Shown here one piece after another: positions 16,256-25,717 of a DNA stretch of 64,000 bases. The translations under genes were made by a program, and so were the position numbers. Every line of letters begins with the position of its first letter. Positions within the stretch are counted from its first letter, which is position 1. This stretch comes from Chitinophaga pinensis DSM 2588 (lineage in GTDB: Bacteria > Bacteroidota > Bacteroidia > Chitinophagales > Chitinophagaceae). The stretch is from NCBI RefSeq assembly GCF_000024005.1, contig NC_013132.1, positions 4,086,001 through 4,150,000 on the forward strand, in the 5' to 3' direction. The notes beneath the pieces are model-generated. The model worked only from the letters and a program-made list of their open reading frames with translations. It ran no database searches and was not told the origin of the DNA.

Positions 16256-17836
16256 CTAACTAACCATCTGCCTTTGCTCCAATGGCAATACGATGATAAA
16301 CGTAGCCCCTTCATTTTCCTTACTGCTGGCCCCAATAATCCCCTGATGTCTTTCGACCACTTTCTTTGCGATGGCCAATCCGATACCGGTTCCCTCATAC
16401 ACTTCATGGCTATGCAGTCGCTGGAACAGTGTAAAGATTTTTGGCAGATACAGCTCATTAAACCCGATGCCATTATCGCTGATGGTAATCCGGCAATAGG
16501 CCCCTTCTTCAGCAGGCTGACTATCAAATTCCTTTTCCACGACACGTTCCGCATGGATCCGGATGCAGGGCGCTACTCCCTCGCGACTGAACTTTAATGC
16601 ATTGCTGATGATGTTCTGTAATGCCTGTCTGATTTGTCCTGGTACGGCTTCCAATACCGGAAACTCATTGGCGGTGATCTCTGCACAGGCATCCCGCACA
16701 GACAGTTCCAGGTCAGCCAGTATTTCTTTGATAATTACATTGATGTTCACCGGTTCAAAAGAGACATCGGCAGAAAGCCTGGAATAGCGCAGCAGGTCGT
16801 TGATCAGCCTTGTCATGCGTTCTGAAGAACTGACGATACGCTCCATATATTGCATGGCATCGGGATTGGTCCCGATATGACGGTCACGCAGAATGGTACC
16901 GAATAACTGTATTTTACGCAGTGGTTCTTTCAGGTCATGAGAAGCGACGGAAGCAAACTGCTGTAACTCGTGGTTACTGGCTTCCAGGGCCTGATTCATT
17001 TCCTGTAGTTCGTGTGTACGTTCTATCACCCTTTGCTCCAGTATTTCGTTGGCCTGTTTCTGATGGGCGATATCGGTGAAAGTACCTACCCATTTCACAA
17101 TCTGGCCATCTTCTTCCAGGGGGATCGCCCTGAGAAGGTGGCAACGGAAATGGTTATGCAGGCGGTGATGGAGATAGACTTCTTTCTCCAGCGGGAGGCC
17201 TGCTTTGATGGCATGTTCCCATACCGAGATGGGCGCCTGCTCCTGGTCGTATGTGACAGGGAATTGTCCGAGGGAAGGAGAGTAGTGGAACCAGAAACGG
17301 TTCGCATATTCTACCGCACCATCCGCCCGGGCCGTAAAGGCGACCTGTGGTAGTGATTCAAGAATGGAATGTTGTTCCTGTACTTTGGCATTCAGAGCTG
17401 CCTGCGCACGTTTACGTACCTCTACTTCCTGTTGGAGAGAGGCGTGCATGACCTGCAATTGCCTGTTTTGCTCGTATAAACGAATAAAGGTTTTCACCTT
17501 CATCAGCAGGATATCCGGATCGACGGGTTTGGTAATGTAGTCCAATCCGCCGGAGGCGTAGCCTTTGGCAATAAATTTTTTGTCTTTATTGACTGCTGAC
17601 AGGAAAAGGATGGGTACATCCTTTGCTTTACTATAGCCGGAAATGGTTTCTGCAACTTCAAAGCCGTCCATACTGGGCATCTGTACATCCAGTATGATGA
17701 GCGCGTAGTTATTCCTTAGTATCTTCTTCAATGCTTCTTCACCGGAGGACGCCGTATCTACTTCAAAATCATGCAATTCCAGGACCTTTCGCAGGGATAA
17801 GATGTTTTCCGGTTTATCATCTACAATTAATATCAT
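16256..17836 (-). CDS. Hybrid protein: receiver, PAS and histidine kinase domains
   Basis: A 526-residue soluble signalling protein. The receiver is at 1-120 (acid pocket Asp6/Asp7, phospho-Asp50, Lys103). A coiled linker at 125-160 is followed by a PAS-like domain at 155-260. A second coiled stretch leads to the H-box FASVASHDLKEPLRKI with His300, then the ATPase domain with DNGIGF and GTGIGLAIAKKVVERH. A receiver placed before a kinase allows the kinase to be controlled by another kinase. It converges on cheB with a three-base gap. No membrane segment is seen, so it should sense in the cytoplasm. Confidence 0.92.
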   Translation of the reverse strand: MILIVDDKPENILSLRKVLELHDFEVDTASSGEEALKKILRNNYALIILDVQMPSMDGFEVAETISGYSKAKDVPILFLSAVNKDKKFIAKGYASGGLDYITKPVDPDILLMKVKTFIRLYEQNRQLQVMHASLQQEVEVRKRAQAALNAKVQEQHSILESLPQVAFTARADGAVEYANRFWFHYSPSLGQFPVTYDQEQAPISVWEHAIKAGLPLEKEVYLHHRLHNHFRCHLLRAIPLEEDGQIVKWVGTFTDIAHQKQANEILEQRVIERTHELQEMNQALEASNHELQQFASVASHDLKEPLRKIQLFGTILRDRHIGTNPDAMQYMERIVSSSERMTRLINDLLRYSRLSADVSFEPVNINVIIKEILADLELSVRDACAEITANEFPVLEAVPGQIRQALQNIISNALKFSREGVAPCIRIHAERVVEKEFDSQPAEEGAYCRITISDNGIGFNELYLPKIFTLFQRLHSHEVYEGTGIGLAIAKKVVERHQGIIGASSKENEGATFIIVLPLEQRQMVS

Positions 17837-17898
17837 TCTTATTTAATATAATTGGCTATAGGGATACCTCAAAAATCGTTCCGCCCCGGTACTATCTT

Positions 17899-17969
17899 CC
17901 TAAATGCGGAAGCGCGAATGTACGAATATCTGCTTTCGATATTCGTACATCCGCGCTTCCGTATTTAGG
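17899..17969. terminator. Very long stem-loop downstream of the efflux gene
   Basis: A 32-bp stem (17899-17930 with 17938-17969) with only two mismatches and a 7-nt loop. It lies between the 3' end of the pump fusion and the start of the hybrid kinase. A long U tract is absent, so it could be an RNA-stabilising structure or a mobile inverted repeat rather than a simple terminator. Confidence 0.6.
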
Positions 17970-17993
17970 TATTATCATATAAATCCCTGGTTT

Positions 17994-20900
17994 TTATTGT
18001 CTTCCTCCGCCCAGCGCCCTATATAGGGTGATGGTCCCCAACAATAATTCTTTTTTATTACCGGCCAATGCGAGTTCAGCTTCCAGTACACTTTTTTGTG
18101 CAGTGATCACCTCCAGGTAATTAGCATAACCTGTGGCGTATAGGACATTAGCTGTGGAAACACCGTTCTTCAGCATTTCTACCTCTGCTTCCTTCAGCGT
18201 ATAGGCTTCCTGTCCGTTCTGTATCTTACCCAATGCTGATATCACTTCCTGGTAGCCATTGATCACCCGCTGTCTGTAGTCATAAAAGGCAGTCATACCA
18301 GCAGCTGTCGTGATATTATACTGCGAACGCAGTTGTTGTCTGTTCAGCAATGGCGCTGATAAACCACCCAGTACTCCATAGGCTACAGAAGCAGGCGTGT
18401 TGAACAGTGTGCCCGCGTTAAATGAATTCAGGCCCAGGTAAGGCGTGATATTCAGTGATGGCAGGAAAGATGCTTTCGCCGCATGAATGTCTGCTTTGGC
18501 GGCTTCCAGTTCCAATGCCGCCTGTCGGATGTCTGGCCGGAGTGCCAGCATACCTGCCGGAACACCCGTTCGGGCAAACGGTGGTAGTGGCATTGTCAGC
18601 AGTGCAGAATCGCGTTTGATGCTTTGCGGGAAACGGCCCAGCAGGGCATTGAGCTGATTCTCCAGTTCCAGGGTCTGTTGCCGGAGTCCCAGTGACATGC
18701 TGCGGGTATTGAGCAATTGCGCATTGAATTGTTGTACCGCGAGTAAAGTGGCCCGGCCTGCTTCCTGCTGTATCTGTACTGTCGCCAGTGCAGACTCCTG
18801 TAAAGCAATATTCCGCAATATCACCTGCTGCTCGTAATCCAGTACCATGAGCTGATAGTACATGCCGGCCACCTGCGAGATCAATTGTGTGCTTATCAGC
18901 TGGCGTCCCTGTTCGCTGGACATGAACCGCAGCATGGCCGCCTTTTTACGGCTTCGCATTTTTCCCCAGAGGTCTATTTCCCAGGAACTACGCAATCCTA
19001 CAAAGTAATCAGGTGTAGGTCCGGGTATTCTTTGTTTATCGTCAATATTGGGTGAGAGGTTCGTATCGTAGTTACCTACGCCGTTCAGTGTGTAATCTCC
19101 CCAGCGATCCACACCAGCACTTACTACTGCATTTACTTCCGGCGTCCAGGCACGACGGGCTGCCATCAGCTGAGCACGGGCCGTTTCCATCCGCTGTGTC
19201 GCTATCAGCATGTCGGTATTATTACGCAAGGCGGTATCGAGTAATTGTTGCAGCAGGGAATCGGTGAAGAACTGCTTGTAAGATATAGTAGCGATACTGC
19301 TGCTATCGGCGGTCGCCACTTTGTTGCTGTCGTTCACCGGATTGCTGAACGCCTGTGGTGCCTGAGGTGCATCAGGGAAGATCACCTTGGATGGCGTATA
19401 ACAACCGGTCAGCAGACCTGCGATCAGTAACACTGTTAATGCGCCTACCGCATGTTTTGGTGTCTGTGGCCTGGTCTTCTTTTTACTGCCAATAGAAGCG
19501 AATAAAACATATAAGCCCGGGATGATCAGTACGCCGAACACCGTTCCGATCAACATACCACCCGCTGCAGCCGTACCGATAGAACGGTTGCCCATCGCAC
19601 CTGCACCACTTGCGATACATAAAGGGATCAGACCGGCAATGAATGCAAAGGAGGTCATCAGGATCGGGCGCAGACGTGATACGGCCCCTTCTTTGGCAGC
19701 TTCCAGCACAGAGAGTCCCTGTTTGGTACGCAGGATGGCAAACTCCACGATCAGGATGGCATTCTTACCCAACAATCCGATCAGCATGACTAATGCCACC
19801 TGTGCATAGATGTTGTTTTCCAGTCCGGCCATTTTCAGGGTGATAAAGGCGCCGAATATACCTGCCGGCAGGGAAAGTATCACCGGTAACGGTAAGAGGA
19901 AACTTTCATACTGTGCAGCCAGCAACAGGTATACGAATAACAGACACAAGGCAAAGACATAAACCGCCTGATTACCCGATAAGATCTGTTCTCTTGTCAT
20001 ACCACTCCATTCAAAGGCAAAGCCACGTGGAAGTGATTTTGCGGCTACTTCTTCAATCGCCTTGATGGCATCGCCACTACTAAAGCCCGGTGCCGCGTCA
20101 CCGTTGATCATGGCCGCGGTGTACATATTGTAACGGGTCAGCTGTTCCGGACCGTACACTCTTTCCATGCGGATAAAGTTGGAGAACGGCACCATTTCCC
20201 CCGTATCATTCTTTACATAGAGGTGCATCACATCTTCCGGTTTCGTACGATAACGCGGAGAGGCTTGTACCATGACTTTATACATTTGTCCGAAACGGAT
20301 GAAGTTGGAGGCGTAAAAACTACCCAGCAAGGTTTGCAGGGTGGACATGGCATTTTCTACACTTACGCCTTTCTTGGCGGCCATCGCCTGATCCACATGA
20401 ATCATATATTGCGGGAAATCGGGGTCAAAGCTGGTAAATGCACTACCGATTTCTTTACGTTTCTTCAGTTCGGCGATAAACTTATTGGTCACATCCGCCG
20501 TTTGTCTCAGATCGCCACTACCGCTACGGTCAAGTACACGCAGTTCGAAACCACTTGAGTTACCAAAACCCGGTACCGTGGGAGGCGGGAAGAATTCAAT
20601 ACTGGCATCACCTATATTCCTGGTTTCTTTTTCCAGTGCAGCAATGATCTCTTTCACGGAGCGTTTACGCTCTTCCCAGGGCTTCAGGTTGATCATACCC
20701 ATACCGTAAGAAGCACCAGCAACATCATTCACCAGACTGAATCCCGCCAGGGTAGACACAGATTCTCCTTCCGGCAGACGTGCAGCGATTTGTTGCACCT
20801 GATCGAGTACTGCTTCTGTACGGGCCACGGTGGCGCCGGCAGGTGTGGTTACGTTTACGTAGATCATACCCTGGTCTTCCGAAGGAATGAAACCGCCCGG

Positions 20901-22586
20901 CAGAATAGCGCTTGCGCCCCAGGTAGCTATAAAGAAGACGATCATCAGTACAAACGTGATCATCTTTCTGCCGGCGATGTAACCGACCAGTTTTGAATAG
21001 CTGCGTTCTGTTTTATTATATCCGAAGTTGAATTTATCAAAGAAGCGTTGCAGCAAACTTTTCTTCTTACCCGCATCGTGGTTGTGACGCAGCATAATAG
21101 CACACAGTGCGGGTGTCAGCGTAACGGCATTGATACCTGATATCACAATCGCAATAGCGAGTGTGAGCGAGAACTGGCGGTAGAACACACCTACCGGACC
21201 AGAAAGGAATGCCACAGGTACAAATACAGCAGACATGACCAGCGTGATTGCTACCAGTGCTCCACTGATCTCTCTCATGGCGGCGAGCGTAGCTTCCAAT
21301 GGTGGCAGATGGGTTTCCTGCATCTTGACGTGCACTGCTTCTACCACCACGATGGCATTATCGACGACTATCCCGATGGCGAGCACCAGTGCGAACAGTG
21401 TCAGCAGGTTGATGGAGAAGCCCAGCATCTGCATAAAACACAGGGTACCGATCAGTGCTACAGGCACAGCCAGCGCCGGGATCAGTGTAGACCGGAAGTC
21501 CTGCAGGAAGAGATATACAACGATAAACACCAGGATAAATGCCTCTATCAATGTTCGTAGTACTTCATGAATTGAAGCGTCCAGGAAACGGGATACATCA
21601 TAGTTGAAGTTATAGCTCATACCCGGCGGGAAGGTGCTGACCTTTAATTCAGCCATCCGTGTTTTCACATTGGCAATAACTTCCTGTGCGTTGGAGCCGG
21701 GACGTTGTTTCAGCATGATAGAGGCAGAGGGCTTACCATCTGTTTTAGATACCATGCCGTAGCTGAGGGCGCCGAAAGTGACGTCCGCCACATCTTTCAG
21801 TTTTAATACGGAACCATCCGGATTTGCTCTGAGGATGATATTTTCGTATTGTGCAGGGTCAAAGAATTTACCGGTATAGCGGAGTACGTATTGTAATACT
21901 TGTGGATCATTATCGGCACTTTCACCTGTTTTACCAGGCGCTGCTTCAATGTTCTGTTTACGGATACCACTGATCACTTCATCCGCGGAGAGATTATAGG
22001 CCAGCATACGGTCAGGTTTAAGCCATACGCGCATCGCATATTCCTTTGCACCCATGATCTCCGCAAAACCAACACCATCAATCCTTTTCAGTTCCTGTAA
22101 GACGTTGATATCAGCGAAGTTGTAGATGAACTGTTCGTTGAGCGTACTGTCTTCACTCATTACGTTGAGGTAGAGCAGCATACTATTGACCTCTTTTTCG
22201 GTGGTCACACCCGCCTTGATCACTTCTTCCGGCAATTCATCGATGATGGTCGCTACGCGGTTCTGTACGTTTACTGCCGCCTGATCGGGGTCAGTACCTA
22301 CATTGAAGAAGACCTGTATAAGGGTGATACCGTTATTACTGGAAACAGAAGACATATAGGTCATACCCGGCACACCATTGATGGCGCGTTCCAGTGGTGT
22401 AGCAACGGCTTTGGCGCATACTTCGGCATTGGCGCCGGTATATTTGGCGGTCACCGTTACGGATGGAGGAACGATATCCGGGAATTGTGTAACAGGTAAT
22501 GTAAATAACGCCAGCAATCCAAGCAGGACGATGATCAGGGAGATCACGAGCGACAATACTGGTCGTTTGATAAAAGTATCGAACAT
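17994..22586 (-). CDS. RND multidrug pump fused to TolC/OprM-type outer-membrane channel
   Basis: 1530 residues. Residues 1-1040 are a complete HAE1-type RND transporter: 12 helices, two large periplasmic loops, GIVVDNAIVVVEAV in TM4 and GLLGKNAILIVEFA in TM10. A linker follows, then a hydrophobic segment ending in a lipobox, AGLLTGC (Cys1062). From there the protein is an OprM/TolC-like channel, with LLDTALRNNTDMLIATQRMETARAQL and related coiled repeats, ending at GGGRQ. Pump and channel are usually separate genes. With the adaptor just upstream (146 bp) it completes a tripartite pump. Possibly processed by signal peptidase II at Cys1062. Confidence 0.92.
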   Translation of the reverse strand: MFDTFIKRPVLSLVISLIIVLLGLLALFTLPVTQFPDIVPPSVTVTAKYTGANAEVCAKAVATPLERAINGVPGMTYMSSVSSNNGITLIQVFFNVGTDPDQAAVNVQNRVATIIDELPEEVIKAGVTTEKEVNSMLLYLNVMSEDSTLNEQFIYNFADINVLQELKRIDGVGFAEIMGAKEYAMRVWLKPDRMLAYNLSADEVISGIRKQNIEAAPGKTGESADNDPQVLQYVLRYTGKFFDPAQYENIILRANPDGSVLKLKDVADVTFGALSYGMVSKTDGKPSASIMLKQRPGSNAQEVIANVKTRMAELKVSTFPPGMSYNFNYDVSRFLDASIHEVLRTLIEAFILVFIVVYLFLQDFRSTLIPALAVPVALIGTLCFMQMLGFSINLLTLFALVLAIGIVVDNAIVVVEAVHVKMQETHLPPLEATLAAMREISGALVAITLVMSAVFVPVAFLSGPVGVFYRQFSLTLAIAIVISGINAVTLTPALCAIMLRHNHDAGKKKSLLQRFFDKFNFGYNKTERSYSKLVGYIAGRKMITFVLMIVFFIATWGASAILPGGFIPSEDQGMIYVNVTTPAGATVARTEAVLDQVQQIAARLPEGESVSTLAGFSLVNDVAGASYGMGMINLKPWEERKRSVKEIIAALEKETRNIGDASIEFFPPPTVPGFGNSSGFELRVLDRSGSGDLRQTADVTNKFIAELKKRKEIGSAFTSFDPDFPQYMIHVDQAMAAKKGVSVENAMSTLQTLLGSFYASNFIRFGQMYKVMVQASPRYRTKPEDVMHLYVKNDTGEMVPFSNFIRMERVYGPEQLTRYNMYTAAMINGDAAPGFSSGDAIKAIEEVAAKSLPRGFAFEWSGMTREQILSGNQAVYVFALCLLFVYLLLAAQYESFLLPLPVILSLPAGIFGAFITLKMAGLENNIYAQVALVMLIGLLGKNAILIVEFAILRTKQGLSVLEAAKEGAVSRLRPILMTSFAFIAGLIPLCIASGAGAMGNRSIGTAAAGGMLIGTVFGVLIIPGLYVLFASIGSKKKTRPQTPKHAVGALTVLLIAGLLTGCYTPSKVIFPDAPQAPQAFSNPVNDSNKVATADSSSIATISYKQFFTDSLLQQLLDTALRNNTDMLIATQRMETARAQLMAARRAWTPEVNAVVSAGVDRWGDYTLNGVGNYDTNLSPNIDDKQRIPGPTPDYFVGLRSSWEIDLWGKMRSRKKAAMLRFMSSEQGRQLISTQLISQVAGMYYQLMVLDYEQQVILRNIALQESALATVQIQQEAGRATLLAVQQFNAQLLNTRSMSLGLRQQTLELENQLNALLGRFPQSIKRDSALLTMPLPPFARTGVPAGMLALRPDIRQAALELEAAKADIHAAKASFLPSLNITPYLGLNSFNAGTLFNTPASVAYGVLGGLSAPLLNRQQLRSQYNITTAAGMTAFYDYRQRVINGYQEVISALGKIQNGQEAYTLKEAEVEMLKNGVSTANVLYATGYANYLEVITAQKSVLEAELALAGNKKELLLGTITLYRALGGGRQ

Positions 22587-22732
22587 AAAACGATGTAATA
22601 AAAAATGAAAAATAACGCCGGACTGAAAAGCCCGGTATCCGCAAAGCAGTTGTCAGCAGAAAATACGTTGGCCTGCCACATACCGGTACCTGTAGGATAC
22701 CGGATATATGTTGCCTGGTGTAGCAGCTGTTT

Positions 22733-23848
22733 TTACAGTGCTTTAATGCTGTCGAGTGTGATGGCAGCAGGATTGATCTTCATACCATCGCGCAGGTTGC
22801 GTACGCCTTCGTAGACAACTTTGTCGCCTGCATTGAGACCTGACTGTACGATGTAACAGTTGGCCAGTCGTGCGCCTGGTACGAAGTTTTTCATTTTTAC
22901 CTGGTTAGATTTATCCAGGATGAATACATAGTTTTTGTCCTGCATTTCAAATACGGCTTTTTGCGGCAGGAGCATGGCATCGCTCATAGCATTGCTCAGC
23001 TGTACCTTTCCGCTGGCGCCGTGTTTCAGTAAGTACTGTGGGTTGGGGAATCTGGCTCTGAAAGCGATGGAGCCGGTTGTTTCTTCGAATTCGCTTTCAA
23101 TTGTTTCTACCTTACCGGTGTAGGGATAATCACTACCGTCTGCCAGTACGAGGTGTACTATAGGATGTTCTTTTCCTTTGTTCGCACGACTGTGTTGCAG
23201 GTATTCTGTTTCAGAAACATTGAAATAAGCGTATACTTCTTTGATATCAGAAACGGAGGTCAGTAGTTCACCTTCTCCGATCAGGCTACCGGATTTTGAT
23301 GGGATCCTGTCTATATATCCGTCAAAAGGAGCGCGGATAACAGTATAGGACAATCTTGTGGCTGCATTGGCTTCAGAGGAACGGGCTTCATCGATGCGGG
23401 CATTGCCAGCAGCCAGTCTTGCTTTGGCTACTTCCAGTTCACTTTTAGCGATGACCTTTTTCTCGACCAGCAGCTGCACACGATCTACTTCAAGCTGTGC
23501 GCCTTTTGCTTCTGCGATGGCGCTGCTGAGTGCTGCTTTGGCTTTTGCCAGTTCGGAGCGATATTCCTCATCGTTGAGGGAGAAGAGCAACTGCCCCTGT
23601 TGAACATGTTGCCCTTCGTCCACATAAATCTTGTTCAGGAAGCCGTTAACACGGGCACGTATTTCCACATTACGTACGGCTTCGATATCTGCCACGTAAT
23701 TTTTGTGAAGAACGGTATCACAGAGTGACAGTTGTAGGACCGGGTAGGTATTTAATGTTGATTCATTGTTCACGTTCTCACCTTTAGTGATACAACCACC
23801 AAGGGCAGCGCTGATAGCTAATATATATATGTTCCTGGACGTTCGCAT
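22733..23848 (-). CDS. RND efflux periplasmic adaptor (membrane fusion protein)
   Basis: A 371-residue lipoprotein with the lipobox ISAALGGC near residue 19. Domains in order: a biotinyl/lipoyl half-motif (VRARVNGFLNKIYVDEGQHVQQGQLLFSLN, about 48-80), an alpha-helical hairpin (about 80-150), the second lipoyl half (VIRAPFDGYIDRIPSKSGSLIGEG), a beta-barrel, and the membrane-proximal domain. It bridges the inner-membrane RND pump and the outer-membrane channel encoded next in the operon. Its promoter region has a GGACCAC/GTGGTCC palindrome 22 bp before the ATG. Confidence 0.93.
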   Translation of the reverse strand: MRTSRNIYILAISAALGGCITKGENVNNESTLNTYPVLQLSLCDTVLHKNYVADIEAVRNVEIRARVNGFLNKIYVDEGQHVQQGQLLFSLNDEEYRSELAKAKAALSSAIAEAKGAQLEVDRVQLLVEKKVIAKSELEVAKARLAAGNARIDEARSSEANAATRLSYTVIRAPFDGYIDRIPSKSGSLIGEGELLTSVSDIKEVYAYFNVSETEYLQHSRANKGKEHPIVHLVLADGSDYPYTGKVETIESEFEETTGSIAFRARFPNPQYLLKHGASGKVQLSNAMSDAMLLPQKAVFEMQDKNYVFILDKSNQVKMKNFVPGARLANCYIVQSGLNAGDKVVYEGVRNLRDGMKINPAAITLDSIKAL

Positions 23849-23870
23849 GATAGGAGTGAATAGTTTTACA

Positions 23871-23889
23871 GGACCACTGTGTGTGGTCC
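23871..23889. promoter_or_regulatory. Candidate operator upstream of the efflux operon
   Basis: Perfect inverted repeat GGACCAC-tgtgt-GTGGTCC, 22 bp upstream of the adaptor ATG. It could be a repressor site or an RNA hairpin in the leader. No regulator gene is adjacent. Confidence 0.4.
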
Positions 23890-24007
23890 GTCATGTTGAA
23901 ATACATACAGCATCAGCCGACAAGCAAAGGATGATTGTCAGCTGTTGACAGCTGCATGTTATTTGTAAAAAACGGGTGACGGAGAGAAATAGGTAAAACT
24001 ATTCAGA

Positions 24008-24412
24008 TCAGAAGGGGGTATACCTGGACAGGAAACTATAATAAGCCGGCAGAAACGCACTTTGTTGCTGATAGACGCCGGTCTTATTTTGTTGTACAGG
24101 TATATAGAACTCCAGGTTATGCTCCAGTTGGGTGAAGCGGGTCGTATAACTTGAAGAAGACTGGGAAGGACTATTGAGATAATATCTTTTCTTACGAGGT
24201 ACCTTGGTGACGCGCAGGAAAACAGGTACGTCTTCAGGTTCTTCGATACCGAGGTCTTCGCTGTCGATACAGCGGATTTCTATTTTCTCATGATCAAACA
24301 GGCGCTCGAAGCAGAGACTTTTCTGCTTAAAGGGCGATTTTGCATGTACTACGGCTGAGTGGCCTGTCATAAGGCCACAGAACAGCAGGAAGTACAGTAA
24401 AAACCTGCGCAT
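24008..24412 (-). CDS. Small secreted protein of unknown function
   Basis: 134 residues from the ATG at 24410-24412, which gives a good signal peptide (MRRFLLYFLLFCGLMTGHSAVVHA). An ATG 24 bases upstream is an alternative. The mature protein has a Cys pair (LCFERL..., IRCIDSEDLG), a basic RKKR patch and a Ser/Thr-rich region. A TATATTTG box at 24466-24473 supports transcription and excludes the longer GTG start, which overlaps it. No family recognised. Confidence 0.65.
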   Translation of the reverse strand: MRRFLLYFLLFCGLMTGHSAVVHAKSPFKQKSLCFERLFDHEKIEIRCIDSEDLGIEEPEDVPVFLRVTKVPRKKRYYLNSPSQSSSSYTTRFTQLEHNLEFYIPVQQNKTGVYQQQSAFLPAYYSFLSRYTPF

Positions 24413-24465
24413 AATATACCTGTTCGTGTTGATCATGAATAATAATTCGCTCTCAGTTGGTAGCA

Positions 24466-24473
24466 CAAATATA
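24466..24473 (-). promoter_or_regulatory. -7 promoter box TATATTTG
   Basis: Read on the minus strand, 30-55 bases before the candidate ATGs of the secreted-protein gene. Fits TAnnTTTG. Confidence 0.5.
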
Positions 24474-24525
24474 AAAATGAAGCGCGCTTAATCCAAATGC
24501 GGATTTGACGAACGGTAAAAATTTA

Positions 24526-24843
24526 TTATTTGTTAATCGTTTCGGATGCTTCTTTTGTGGCTTTCCAGCGTTTAAAAAGTTTGTTAAAAATTACCTGGAG
24601 CAGGAGTGCTGCCGGCATAAAAACGAGCCAATGGCTAAAGATGAAAGAAAACTCTATCATGCCACACCTGCCGGCAAATGCTTCCTCAATTGGTCTGGGA
24701 TGCAGCTTTTCTTCCACAAAAAAATAGATCTGTGGATAGAAGAGCAACAGTGCGATTGTAAACAGATAAGTAAATAATGCCGAAGTGTAGGGACGGAGAA
24801 AAGCGGATAACAGGGGGACCAGTAAGTACGGTAGCAAAGACAT
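24526..24843 (-). CDS. Small membrane protein of unknown function
   Basis: 105 residues from the ATG at 24841-24843. Two or three hydrophobic segments are visible (about 3-33 as one or two passes, and 55-82), with a short charged loop EEKLHPRPIEE between them and a basic C-terminal tail (FKRWKATKEASE). Other frames over the same bases also remain open but lack this membrane-protein pattern. No recognisable family and no obvious operon partner. Confidence 0.55.
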   Translation of the reverse strand: MSLLPYLLVPLLSAFLRPYTSALFTYLFTIALLLFYPQIYFFVEEKLHPRPIEEAFAGRCGMIEFSFIFSHWLVFMPAALLLQVIFNKLFKRWKATKEASETINK

Positions 24844-24971
24844 GATAGCAAGATACACATAAAATTATGGTTGTGCTCTCTTGTTCAGGCATGTTCCTTG
24901 TTTTCGTTTATAACATACACATTATGAGATACATTAGAAATTAAAATAGATTAAAAAATAAAAGTGAATGT

Positions 24972-25679
24972 ATGAAACCCATTATTTATTTTCTACTGAT
25001 TTGTGGTATTGCCTGTAATTCCCCTTTGAAAAGTAAACAGGAGATGTCTGATTCATCCAGTTCCCAGGAAGATGCAACTCAGGCTGCCTCCAGTAATTCC
25101 AGTGAGAATGCCAGCGGAGGTACTGCTAATGCAGGAAGTGCACCGGCTCCTGGAGAGGAAAGTTCCAATGTAACCAAAGGGGGAAATGATGCTGTGTCGA
25201 CGACGCTCCGATTTAAGCATTATAAGTATGCGATCGTTTCTAAAGGAGATGGCAGCGGACGTACGATCACGATCGCTGATACAGACACAAAGATTGATTC
25301 GCTGAAAGCTGACAGTACTACCATTCATGACGTAAAGGGTATTTTGCAGCAGACAGCCATAGACGATCTTGATAACGATAAAAATCCGGAAATATATCTG
25401 TTCACTGCTGCCGAAGGAACAGAACGAACCGGCAGTGTGTATGGTGTTACTTATATTAATAATAAGGGTGTACGTATCTTCTCCGGAGATATAGATAATG
25501 TTGATCAGAAAGGCTATAGAGGACGCGATTCGTTCTACATTCAGCAAAAATATGTTGTACGTACCTATCCCTTGTATGGTGACACAGATATCGACAGTAA
25601 ACCTACCGGTGGTAAACGTACAATCAAATATAAACTGACAAAACAAGGTAATAGCTATATGCTCAAAGAAGCAAAATAA
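24972..25679 (+). CDS. Lipoprotein with Asp-rich FG-GAP-like motif
   Basis: 235 residues. A lipobox, CGIAC (Cys15), marks it as a lipoprotein. Residues 25-70 are a low-complexity Ser/Ala/Gly/Asn linker, as in surface-tethered proteins. The globular part contains AIDDLDNDKNPEIYLF, an Asp/Asn loop that resembles calcium-binding FG-GAP or EF-like motifs, and ends with VVRTYPLYGDTDIDSKPTGGKRTIKYKL. Function unknown. It is followed by a structured inverted-repeat element. Confidence 0.75.
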   Translation: MKPIIYFLLICGIACNSPLKSKQEMSDSSSSQEDATQAASSNSSENASGGTANAGSAPAPGEESSNVTKGGNDAVSTTLRFKHYKYAIVSKGDGSGRTITIADTDTKIDSLKADSTTIHDVKGILQQTAIDDLDNDKNPEIYLFTAAEGTERTGSVYGVTYINNKGVRIFSGDIDNVDQKGYRGRDSFYIQQKYVVRTYPLYGDTDIDSKPTGGKRTIKYKLTKQGNSYMLKEAK

Positions 25680-25717
25680 GTTGTTACTTTAGTACTACCA
25701 ATTAACCCTGGGACACA

